Origin: DAOUTY01 sp964453665 | GTDB lineage: Bacteria; Chloroflexota; Dehalococcoidia; SZUA-161 | Direction of reading: 5' to 3' | DNA: 64,000 bases | Assembly (NCBI GenBank): GCA_964453665.1 | Contig: CAYVQT010000005.1 | Location: forward strand, 1-64,000 | Part shown: positions 16,059-24,099 of the stretch, piece by piece | Numbering within the stretch: position 1 is the first letter of the stretch | Layout of the letters: every line of letters starts with the position of its first letter | Position numbers and translations under genes: made by a program | Notes under the pieces: model-generated | The model's database searches: none | Seen by the model: the letters and a program-made list of their open reading frames with translations, nothing else | What the model was told of the DNA's origin: nothing

Positions 16059-17609
16059 TCATATTATCCTGGGGTATCCTGTGATTTCCGCTATTCTATT
16101 GTGCAGCGGGGAAAGTGCAGGATAGACCTTCCTGTAAACCTCGTTAAACAGCCTGTCGTATATCCTGGCGTTCTCCTCTCGGGGGGTGAAGGTCTTCTTC
16201 ACCCTTACCATGTTGCTCACTGCTTCGGGGAAACCGTCATAAATATTCAAGGCAACAGCGGCATCGATTGCAGCGCCCAGCGCTGACAGATTGCTTGTAT
16301 GCATTCTGCACGTGGGGAGACCGAAGATATCAGCGGTGATCTGCATGATCTCATCGCTTTTTGAGCCACCGCCGCCGACCCTGAGCTCTCTTATCTTGCT
16401 TCCCGAATATTTCTCCATTATTTCCCCTAGTCTGCGCAATTCGTAGGCAATACCTTCAACAATTGCCCTGTAGATATGCATTTTTGTGTGTTCACCGGAG
16501 AAGCCTATAATGGCACCCTTAGAGGGCGGGTCATTTTCTCGAGGATGCCAATAGGGCTGGAGAATCAGGCCCATAGAGCCCGGAGGGATTTCCTCCATTT
16601 TCCTGTTCAGCAGGTCTTCCGGTTCTATCCCCAGTTTCACTGCTTCTTCCTCCTCATGTTTAGCGAACTCTCGCCTGAACCAGGAGACCATCCAGTATCC
16701 TCTCCCCACGAAACCCTCGAATACCCATTGATTCGGGATTGCTGCTCCGAAAGTGAGGAAATCCATCTTGGGGTGCTCAACGTATTTAATGCATGGCGAT
16801 TCGATGACTGCGGCTGTTCCGTAGCTGATCTCGGCGATGTCGTTACTTATTGCTCCGGCGCCCAGAAGTTCGGATTGCTTGTCCCCCGCCCCGATGATTA
16901 CCGGTAGCCCCTGGGGCACGCCGAAACTCTGTGCTCCTTCCTCCGAAACCGTGCCAGCGACCTCAGCAGGTGAAATCAGTGGAGGCAGCTTGTCTCTCTC
17001 GACGCCGAAAAGCTTGTAGACCACCTTCCAGGGATGCCACCGCAGTCCCTTAAAATCGAGGGGGAGCAGGCCTACGATGGTCGTGGAGTCTTTGAACTGG
17101 TTGGTAAGTGCGTAGAAGATATGAGACGAGACGGTGAGAAATATGTGTGTTTTGTCGTAGTTTTCCGGTTCGTGTACCTTGAGCCAGTTAAATTTAGACC
17201 TTCTCTGATATTCTTTTAGCTTAGGAGTCATTCTGGAGATTTTAAACACCAGTGACAGGAAAGGCCCGCCGGGGAGCTTGAGCCCCTCTGTTTTACGCTC
17301 GTCAAGCCAGGTTATAGCGGGACGAACAGGCCTGCCATCTTCATCAACAGGCACAATTGTGCTTCTGTGGGTGGTGATAGCGACAGCGGCGAGATCGTCC
17401 CTGGGAACACCCGAATTCTCAACCACACTCTTCGTTACCTGCTTGGTGATTCTCAGATACTCCTCCGCATCCTGCTCGGCAAAATCAGGTTGAACGGCAA
17501 AATAGGGGCTGACAGGATGCGCCTCGCCATATAGCTCATCACCCTTTTCACTGAAGATGAACGCCTTTATATTTTGAGTTCCGCCATCGATGACAATAAA
17601 GTGTTTCAT
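16059..17609 (-). CDS. FGGY-family carbohydrate/polyol kinase
   Basis: 516 residues, a cytoplasmic ATP-dependent kinase. N-terminal phosphate-binding FIVIDGGTQNIKAFIFS (4-20). The core has ITTHRSTIVPVDEDG and PAITWLDER. C-terminal motifs are IIGAGDKQSELLGAG, SYGTAAVI and LRVGGGGSKSDEIMQ, and then the ATP site ALGAAIDAAVAL. FGGY members phosphorylate glycerol, xylulose, ribulose or related polyols. Gene context points to glycerol or a glycerol-like compound, but the substrate residues are not those of canonical GlpK as far as can be judged. It overlaps the GlpA-like gene by ATGA and is 45 bases from the next gene. Confidence 0.9.
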   Translation of the reverse strand: MKHFIVIDGGTQNIKAFIFSEKGDELYGEAHPVSPYFAVQPDFAEQDAEEYLRITKQVTKSVVENSGVPRDDLAAVAITTHRSTIVPVDEDGRPVRPAITWLDERKTEGLKLPGGPFLSLVFKISRMTPKLKEYQRRSKFNWLKVHEPENYDKTHIFLTVSSHIFYALTNQFKDSTTIVGLLPLDFKGLRWHPWKVVYKLFGVERDKLPPLISPAEVAGTVSEEGAQSFGVPQGLPVIIGAGDKQSELLGAGAISNDIAEISYGTAAVIESPCIKYVEHPKMDFLTFGAAIPNQWVFEGFVGRGYWMVSWFRREFAKHEEEEAVKLGIEPEDLLNRKMEEIPPGSMGLILQPYWHPRENDPPSKGAIIGFSGEHTKMHIYRAIVEGIAYELRRLGEIMEKYSGSKIRELRVGGGGSKSDEIMQITADIFGLPTCRMHTSNLSALGAAIDAAVALNIYDGFPEAVSNMVRVKKTFTPREENARIYDRLFNEVYRKVYPALSPLHNRIAEITGYPRII

Positions 17610-19336
17610 TTCTTTACCTGCTTTGTTTTTCCGGTCAGGATAAAGGATTTACCTCCGCTCTTTGTCACCGATTCCTTTTCCATGTTGCCCTCCCTGCTGA
17701 TGATCTCCAGGACCCTCGGCATGCAGAAGCCGCCCTGGCATCTTCCCATGCCTGCCCTTGTCCTCCTCTTGATGGCGTCGATGCTCTCTGCGGGAATACC
17801 TTCGTGCAGCGCATCTACAATCTCGCCCTCGCTGGCGTTTTCACAGCGGCAGACGATATGTCCGTGGAGAGGGTTGATACGGATAAGTTCCGCTCTTTCC
17901 TTCTGGTCCAGTTCGGAAAAATGTCTGCTCCTTTTTCTCCTCGGGTTGAAGTTTGAATTCTCAGAAGGGTGCCATTCTTGTATGATGATTTCCCTCATCC
18001 TTTCGGCGATAGCAGGCGCTGACGCAAGTCCCGGTGATTGAATGCCCGCAGCGTAGATTAATCCTTTAACCTTTTTAGAAGGCTCGATAATGAAGTCCTC
18101 CTTGTATGTCGCCGCTCTGCATCCGGCGAAATGAGTGATGATCTTACCCTTATCGGGTTTCTCATAGCTTGGTTTAAGTCGCTCGAGAACTGGCGCAAAT
18201 CTGTTGAATAACGCATCAAACCCCGCAAATGTGGTAGAAACATCCTCTCTGTCACAAACCTCCTCTGCCGTTGGCCCGAACTGAAGATTGCCGTCGATGG
18301 TGGGAATGATGCCTCCTCCTTTAGAATACTGGCTTCTTTTTTCCGCGACCATGCTAAATGAAGCTAAAACCGTTTGCGCCGGCTGGAACGACTTATCGAA
18401 GATAATCGTTTCTCCCTTTCTGGGGTGAATGGTGAAAAACCTGTCTCCGGCGAATTCGGCGATCCTGTCGGCATACAACCCCGCGACATTGATCAGGATG
18501 TGCGTTTTGATAGTTCCCCTCGTCGTATCTACTGCCTTGATACTTTCGTCCTCTATTTGGACTCCTGTTACGCCTGTATTTAAAAAGAATTGCACTCCGT
18601 TTGCTATTGCGTTCTCGGCGTAAGCTGTGATAAGTTCGAATACAGAGATGATGCCCGTATTCCAGACGAGCACGCCTTTCCTGACGTTTGGGGCAAGTCC
18701 CGGCTCAATCGTGTCCAGTTCTGCTCTGCCCAGTATCTTTGGGGCCGGATCTTTTTGTTTTACAGCGATTTCCACTACTATGGGGAGCAACTGTTCTTCG
18801 TCAGGGTTTTCGGCCACAACGAGGGTTCCCACGCGTTTGAAATCGACATCGAGTTGACTGGCAACCTCATCGTACATTGCGTTTCCCTTGTAGTTCATCT
18901 CCCATTTAAGCGTACCGTGTTCGGTAACGATGGCGGGATGTATCATGGCGTTGCTGTGCGCCGTCTGGTCTATCCCGAGGTCATCATGCCTTTCAATAAC
19001 AGCCGTGCTAAGGTTGAATCGAGAAAGTTCCCTGGCGATTGCCAGGCCGATCACTCCTCCACCGACGATGACGGAGTCGAACTCTTTCCCGGTCAGTTCA
19101 TCGGAGACCTTTGGGGGCGTAACGAGGGGTATCTTACCGGGATAATCGATCTCGTTTAGTACTCCTCTTACCTGTTCAAAGCTGGCGGCGATATGCCCGG
19201 CATCTACAACGCTCTGATTGGAGGGAAAACGCCCGCTTAATCTGGCAACGCTGTCTTTAACGGATACCGCTGCCTTTTCGCCAGTCGCCTTTTCTATCTC
19301 GCCCCGTATGGTCCGTGCCAGCTTCTCTTTAGTCAT
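17606..19336 (-). CDS. BON-domain GlpA-like FAD-dependent oxidase with BFD-like [2Fe-2S] tail
   Basis: 576 residues from the ATG at 19336, which overlaps the upstream gene by eight bases. Residues 1-70 look like a BON domain (VSVKDSVARLSGRFP and VRGVLNEID). From about 86 a DAO-type FAD domain starts (SVIVGGGVIGLAIARELS) with ERHDDLGIDQTAHSNAMIH and HFAGCRAAT as in glycerol-3-phosphate dehydrogenase-like enzymes. The end has a BFD-like cluster with Cys496, Cys498, Cys533 and Cys538 (VCRCEN and GRCQGGFC). It should oxidise glycerol-3-phosphate or a related hydroxy compound. An N-terminal BON domain is unusual for the family, because BON normally marks envelope or lipid-binding proteins. No signal peptide is seen. 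Confidence 0.87.
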   Translation of the reverse strand: MTKEKLARTIRGEIEKATGEKAAVSVKDSVARLSGRFPSNQSVVDAGHIAASFEQVRGVLNEIDYPGKIPLVTPPKVSDELTGKEFDSVIVGGGVIGLAIARELSRFNLSTAVIERHDDLGIDQTAHSNAMIHPAIVTEHGTLKWEMNYKGNAMYDEVASQLDVDFKRVGTLVVAENPDEEQLLPIVVEIAVKQKDPAPKILGRAELDTIEPGLAPNVRKGVLVWNTGIISVFELITAYAENAIANGVQFFLNTGVTGVQIEDESIKAVDTTRGTIKTHILINVAGLYADRIAEFAGDRFFTIHPRKGETIIFDKSFQPAQTVLASFSMVAEKRSQYSKGGGIIPTIDGNLQFGPTAEEVCDREDVSTTFAGFDALFNRFAPVLERLKPSYEKPDKGKIITHFAGCRAATYKEDFIIEPSKKVKGLIYAAGIQSPGLASAPAIAERMREIIIQEWHPSENSNFNPRRKRSRHFSELDQKERAELIRINPLHGHIVCRCENASEGEIVDALHEGIPAESIDAIKRRTRAGMGRCQGGFCMPRVLEIISREGNMEKESVTKSGGKSFILTGKTKQVKK

Positions 19337-20405
19337 CGATAATCTGCTCCGAAACAAGTTCGGCTATGTCTTTCATATGCACATCGGATAGGACAGCTTT
19401 GCAGGTAGGGCATGCTGAAAGATATATATCGGCAGCGGTTATCTTGAGTTCAGCGGCTCGCATCATACTGACCTTGTCGGCGACTTCACGATTCCCAATT
19501 CTCGCTCCGGCCAGCCCGCCGCAGCAGTGTGTGTCCTCGCCTGAGTAAATTGGCTCCTTTATCTCAAGCCCCAGCGCGTCGAGGACCTTTCTGGGAGCTT
19601 TGGTTATGCCCATATCGTTGGCAAGGATACAGGGATCGTGGAAGGTTGCCGTAGCATTTCGCCTCTTTAACTTTATTTTCCCTTCTTCGAGTAGGGCGTT
19701 AAGAAATTCGGTAGTGTGGATAAATTCTACATCGAGATCAACGCCTGCTTCATGGTACATCTCTGTCATCATTTTCATACAGGTGGGGCAGTCTGCGATA
19801 ACCTTCCGCAGCTCTCTTTTTTCGAGTTCCCCTTTCATTTTCACCGCTGCTTTCCTGAACCCTTCTGTGTCTCCGGCATAATAGAGCGGTGCGCCGCAGC
19901 AGATATCGGCGCCGCCGAACTGGTGGACCTGCTCCCTGCTCGTTGAGACTATCCTGTCCATGGCCTTCAACAGCTCCTGATCATTGTATGCGGAGCAGGA
20001 AACGAAATAGCCGAGGTCGCCCGTTCCCTTTTGAATAAGCTGCCGCTCGCCGTGCGGATTGCCAAACTTCGTGAAGGTTTCCACTCGCTTCCTGGTCTCT
20101 TCCGGTAACATACCCTCCTGGAAAGCATGGCTCCGCCCTATCTGAATGAATTTCCTCAGGTCGTAGTTATCGTAGATACAGTGTATTTTGCATGCCCCGC
20201 ACATGGCGCTCTGGAACATCACCTCAAAGAAGCCCGGTTGATCTTCGAGTAATTCGTTCTCTTTGTATAGAATGAGACGTGCTAATTTCTGTGGGGTGAT
20301 CGTTTCCTTTCCCGTGGCGAGATACGTGGGGCAACTGTATTTACACATGTTTGCGCACATTGCGCAACTGGTGACCTTTTCCAGTTCCTTCTTATCTTCC
20401 ATCAT
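19329..20405 (-). CDS. CCG-type iron-sulfur protein (GlpC/GlcF-like)
   Basis: 358 residues. The first ferredoxin motif is complete: CAMCANMCKYSCP (CxxCxxxCxxxCP, starting at residue 14). The second, CGACKIHC, keeps three Cys but the expected fourth CP is missing (IYDNYDL follows). Two CCG domains follow, ending in ADICCGAPLYYAG and THCCGGLAGARIG, with DCPTC and ACPTC. Such proteins carry electrons from a flavoprotein dehydrogenase to quinone or heterodisulfide-type partners. It overlaps the AGPS-like gene by 14 bases and the GlpA-like gene by 8, so the three are translationally coupled. Start is ATG 20405 or 20402. Confidence 0.88.
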   Translation of the reverse strand: MMEDKKELEKVTSCAMCANMCKYSCPTYLATGKETITPQKLARLILYKENELLEDQPGFFEVMFQSAMCGACKIHCIYDNYDLRKFIQIGRSHAFQEGMLPEETRKRVETFTKFGNPHGERQLIQKGTGDLGYFVSCSAYNDQELLKAMDRIVSTSREQVHQFGGADICCGAPLYYAGDTEGFRKAAVKMKGELEKRELRKVIADCPTCMKMMTEMYHEAGVDLDVEFIHTTEFLNALLEEGKIKLKRRNATATFHDPCILANDMGITKAPRKVLDALGLEIKEPIYSGEDTHCCGGLAGARIGNREVADKVSMMRAAELKITAADIYLSACPTCKAVLSDVHMKDIAELVSEQIIDD

Positions 20406-21939
20406 CGACCAGTTTTCCTCTGTTCAGAACGCCATTCTGGTCAACGGCAAGTTTAATCCTGCGGAGCAGCTCAACCCCGCTGTCGCCCAGTTCCTTCCGC
20501 ATAAACGGCTTTCTCCAGTATCCAATCCCGTGATGGTGGCTGATAGAGCCGTTGTTTTTTAGAGTGGCTTCCATGGCAGCAGTCCATGTATCCTCGTAGT
20601 ATCGGAACTGGTCTTTGGGGAAACCGGCGAACGTGATGTACAGGCAGGCTCCTTCGGGATAGAAATGCGAGAAATGACCTGAAACCATCACCGAGCCATC
20701 AATTGCGGTCATTGAGGCTAGCATATCCTCATAGAGCTTCGCGGCGTCTTTAAATAAACAGGAGACCTCGATTGTGTCCACAACCGCCCCCTGCTGCATT
20801 ATGACAGGGCCCAGGCCGATATCGAAACGTTTTTCGAGCCATATATTAGCAGGGTCCTCTCCCACGGGAACCCCGTCGTTTTCCTCAGCGATTCTTTTGA
20901 TTACCTTGCTTTCAAGCTCCACGAAATCCGGCTCGCCTTCGGAGACGAAGATAACCGTTACTTTATTTCCTATTTCCGGGAAGTACCTGTCGCTTTCAGC
21001 TTCGTCAAATATTCTTACCACTGCGGGCCTGGCATCGCCTCTCAGAATCTTCCGCACAACCTCCAGCGCTGCTCCAACAGAACGGAAAATAAACGATTGT
21101 TTCGCTGTCGCCTCCGGCAGGGGATGCACCGATACCATCGCCTTTGTCACAATGCCCAGAGTGCCTTCACCGCCCAGGAACAGGTCTTTCAGCGAAGGCC
21201 CCACCGAGCGCCTGGGGACCGGCCTGATATTGAGGAACTCCCCATCTGGCAGCACCACCTCCATTCCCAGGACCATGTCTTCGATTTTCCCGTATTTTGT
21301 AGAAAACTGACCTGCGGCACGTGTAGAAATCCATCCCCCAAGGGTAGAACAGTACAGGGACTGGGGAATATTCCCCGGTGAATAGCCCCTGTAGTTCAGC
21401 TCCCGCTCCAGATTTGCTCCGATAATCCCTGCTTCAAGCTCGGCAACGAGCGATGTTTCATCCAGTGAGATAAACCTGTTCATTCTCTGGAGGTTCAGGA
21501 TGGCGCTCCCGTCCGTGGGAATGGCGCCGCCGAGCACACCTGAACCACCACCGAATGGCGTGATATGCACCTTGTACTCATTGGCGCATCTCAGGATACC
21601 CTGTATCTCCTCACGGTTCCCGGGGGATATGACTGCGCAGGGAAGAGATGGCAAGCTGCCGTGCTGTGAGAGGAGCACCCCGTACAGCCAGTAGTCGAGG
21701 CTGTAGGAAATAAGGTCGCATTCCTTTTCCGAGACATTCTCCTCGCCGACGATGCGTTTCACCTTTTCAATAAACCCGGGAGGCGCCGCCCCTTTTGGCG
21801 ACAGATAGGTCTTTACAGTCATTGCCGTCGGTCGCTTTCCAGAATATGGGGTGCCGAAGAACTGAGTTTTTCCCAACCGCGTATGTTCATGCCCTATGCC
21901 TGGCGGTTTTCTGTCGCCATAGGGTATCACCTTTCCCAC
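20392..21939 (-). CDS. AGPS-like FAD-linked oxidase
   Basis: 515 residues of the FAD-binding-4/FAD-oxidase-C (VAO) family. PFGGGSGVLGG (128-138) is the FAD pyrophosphate site. YSPGNIPQSLYCSTLGGWI and TKYGKIEDMVLGMEVVLPDG are very close to alkyl-dihydroxyacetone-phosphate synthase, as is GSISHHHGIGYWRK with His468-470. AGPS makes ether lipids by exchanging an acyl for an alkyl chain on dihydroxyacetone phosphate, while bacterial look-alikes may instead be 2-hydroxy-acid dehydrogenases of the GlcD type. The coupled CCG gene favours an electron-transferring dehydrogenase. The start is uncertain: GTG at 21939 or ATG at 21822. Confidence 0.82.
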   Translation of the reverse strand: MGKVIPYGDRKPPGIGHEHTRLGKTQFFGTPYSGKRPTAMTVKTYLSPKGAAPPGFIEKVKRIVGEENVSEKECDLISYSLDYWLYGVLLSQHGSLPSLPCAVISPGNREEIQGILRCANEYKVHITPFGGGSGVLGGAIPTDGSAILNLQRMNRFISLDETSLVAELEAGIIGANLERELNYRGYSPGNIPQSLYCSTLGGWISTRAAGQFSTKYGKIEDMVLGMEVVLPDGEFLNIRPVPRRSVGPSLKDLFLGGEGTLGIVTKAMVSVHPLPEATAKQSFIFRSVGAALEVVRKILRGDARPAVVRIFDEAESDRYFPEIGNKVTVIFVSEGEPDFVELESKVIKRIAEENDGVPVGEDPANIWLEKRFDIGLGPVIMQQGAVVDTIEVSCLFKDAAKLYEDMLASMTAIDGSVMVSGHFSHFYPEGACLYITFAGFPKDQFRYYEDTWTAAMEATLKNNGSISHHHGIGYWRKPFMRKELGDSGVELLRRIKLAVDQNGVLNRGKLVDDGR

Positions 21940-22197
21940 AGGTTATCAAGCATGTTCAGACTGCAAACCTGATTCTTCCTTTCGGGACTTTTTGTTTTAT
22001 TCCAAATGTTGCATGTACTCTTCGGACGTAGGAGTTTTCTTGACAGGTGAGCACTGACTCGGGAGGGGAGAAAGGAGTAACTCACGAAATCATCCTTTAG
22101 GCAACTAAGTCTATTAAGCCCTTGGTGAGAAATGCGTCGCTCGTATCGCGGCGTATGCTAAAGATGTAGCAAGGAGCCTTTTACCCTATTTGAGCGC

Positions 22198-23880
22198 TTA
22201 CTGCGCCTTCGTCTTCTTAATCTCTTCTTCTCTCAGCGCTCTCTTGAATATCTTATCTGTTACGGTCAGGGGCAGCTCATCTACGAACTCGATGTATTTA
22301 GGAACAGCATAGGCGTCGAGCCTGTCCTTACAGTAGGCGATGATATCATCGGCAGTGAGCTTGCCCTTATAGTCCTCCCTCGGCCTGATAAAAGCCTTTA
22401 TCCTCTCGCTGCCCGGGCGCTCGGGGTCTGGTATGCCCACCGAAGCAGCCATGGCGACCCCGGGGCATTTAAACAAAACCTCGTCGACCTCTGTTGTGTA
22501 GACCTTATACCCCGAGATATTTGCCATGTCCTTGACACGGTCCTCAAGAACAAAGTAACCGTCCTCATCCATTCTGCCGATATCACCGGTATGGAGCCAG
22601 CCGTTGTCCAATCCGCTGCCAGGCGTTGGCCAGTACCCCTTCATCATCTGGGGAGCGCGAATGAGTATCTCGCCGCTTTCGCCCGCACCAAGCTCCTCGC
22701 CTGACTCCAGGTCGACTATTTTAACCTCTGTATCGGGGATAGGCAGGCCTATACCCAGTTTCTCCTTGGCAACGAAGCCGGTTATCTTGGAGAAGCACGA
22801 GAGATTGGCATGGGTGATGGGCCCGCATTCGGTGAGACCATAGCCTTCGGTTACCGGCATCATGGTATCCCGTTTGATGGCATTGAAGGTCTCCTCGGGA
22901 AGAGGGGCGGCACCTGACAGGAACATGATAGGCAGTCTGCCCACTTCATCCTCGGCTATCCGCATTAGGTGAGTGGGAACAACATCGACCAGCAGGGGGC
23001 GGTGCTCCTTCATAAGGGCTATAGCCTGGCGAATATCCCGGGGGTCGGAAACCAGCAGCACTCGCATTCCCAAGGCAATGCTGGCTTGTACCCCAATGTG
23101 TCCCCACGAGTGGAATATGGGAATGACTATCTCCGAGGCGGCCTTCCCTTTGACCCCCGGCCATAATGGTTCAAGTATCCACATAAACTGATATACGTTG
23201 CAGGCCCTGTTGAAGTGGGTCAGCATTACCCCTTTTGGTACTCCTGTGGCCCCGCCGGTGAAGGAAAGGTAGGCCAGATCCTCCTCAGGATCGATGTCAA
23301 CTTGAGGGGGTTTTGGTTCGTGCTCTGCTATAAGGTCTTTGAACTGATAGGCACCTGATACTTTTTTTACCTCTGGCTCCCTGGTAGAGTAGTCCATATG
23401 TGACGTAACTATTACATTCTTGAGTTTCGTTTTATCCTTTGCAGAGAGCACTCGACTGGCGGCCTTGGTTGAACAGATTACTGTCTCCGCTCCTGATTCG
23501 CCTATCTCATATTCCAGGTCGTGTACTTTGTGCAGATGGCTACAGGGCACGAGGGCAGCCCCTGTCTTCGATACAGCGTAATCTGTGATGATGAACTGCG
23601 GGCAATTTGGCAGGACGGTGACTACTTTGTCCCCCTTCTTCACCCCCAATCCGGCGAGGGCATTCGCGAACTTGTCTACGAGAGTCCTCAGCTCGCTGTA
23701 CTTCATTCTATTTCCCAGGAACTCGATTGCGACCTGGCCGGGATACGCGTCGGCTGAGTCATCGAGGAACTTGTGCATGGGTACCCTGGGGTACGGTTCA
23801 AGGCTCTTCTTCAGAGGGTAAGGCCCCAGCTTATAATGATTAAGCCAGGGCTTATCACTTCCCTTTATCTTCTCTGTCAT
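22198..23880 (-). CDS. Acyl-CoA ligase (AMP-binding, long-chain type)
   Basis: 560 residues. It activates a carboxylic acid with ATP and CoA via an acyl-adenylate. P-loop YLSFTGGATGVPKGVMLTH (about 204-222), YGLTECGP, HTGDIGRMDEDGYF and the C-terminal hinge VKDMANISGYKVYTTEVDE are all present, with the catalytic Lys region KIFKRALRE near the end. The substrate is unknown, but the family suits fatty or aromatic acids. It has its own candidate promoter with an inverted-repeat operator at 23929-23983. It lies 258 bases upstream of the AGPS-like gene on the same strand, with no terminator between that I can find. Confidence 0.92.
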   Translation of the reverse strand: MTEKIKGSDKPWLNHYKLGPYPLKKSLEPYPRVPMHKFLDDSADAYPGQVAIEFLGNRMKYSELRTLVDKFANALAGLGVKKGDKVVTVLPNCPQFIITDYAVSKTGAALVPCSHLHKVHDLEYEIGESGAETVICSTKAASRVLSAKDKTKLKNVIVTSHMDYSTREPEVKKVSGAYQFKDLIAEHEPKPPQVDIDPEEDLAYLSFTGGATGVPKGVMLTHFNRACNVYQFMWILEPLWPGVKGKAASEIVIPIFHSWGHIGVQASIALGMRVLLVSDPRDIRQAIALMKEHRPLLVDVVPTHLMRIAEDEVGRLPIMFLSGAAPLPEETFNAIKRDTMMPVTEGYGLTECGPITHANLSCFSKITGFVAKEKLGIGLPIPDTEVKIVDLESGEELGAGESGEILIRAPQMMKGYWPTPGSGLDNGWLHTGDIGRMDEDGYFVLEDRVKDMANISGYKVYTTEVDEVLFKCPGVAMAASVGIPDPERPGSERIKAFIRPREDYKGKLTADDIIAYCKDRLDAYAVPKYIEFVDELPLTVTDKIFKRALREEEIKKTKAQ

Positions 23881-23928
23881 TGGAGGTCCTTTCTGTCACT
23901 TCCGTATATCAGGGGTATGACCTTCAAA

Positions 23929-23983
23929 TTGGTTGATTTCTACATGATTGTACAACAAATTGTTACTTCAACCAACATGGTTG
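23929..23983. promoter_or_regulatory. Candidate operator: inverted TTGGTTGA repeats around the ligase promoter
   Basis: TTGGTTGA (23929-23936) and its exact inverse TCAACCAA (23968-23975) bracket the -10 box. The latter is also half of the hairpin CAACCA-ACA-TGGTTG (23969-23983). The sites overlap the predicted -35. This is the arrangement expected of a repressor that loops or bridges across a promoter. The regulator is not identified. Confidence 0.4.
23947..23975 (-). promoter_or_regulatory. Candidate promoter of the acyl-CoA ligase
   Basis: On the minus strand TTGGTT (23975-23970) and TACAAT (23952-23947) are 17 bases apart. The -35 is weak and the -10 good, as expected for a regulated promoter. 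Confidence 0.45.
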
Positions 23984-24099
23984 CTGTGTCTGGCTTTGGT
24001 TGCGGAAGAGAGCGCAATGAAAGCACTGTTCGTGCAACTGCCTCTTTCTTGGCGGTCGCAGTACCATTTTACTATCTGTAGTCGAGCGAAAGGACCATT

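Noticed and set aside
22031..22060. TTGACA near 22040 as a plus-strand promoter
   Set aside because: No -10 box follows at 16-18 bases and no plus-strand gene starts downstream, while flanking genes run on the minus strand.
24050..24080. TTGGCG/TACTAT as a promoter for the histidine kinase
   Set aside because: The spacer is only 15 bases and the -35 is weak, so it is not listed as a feature.
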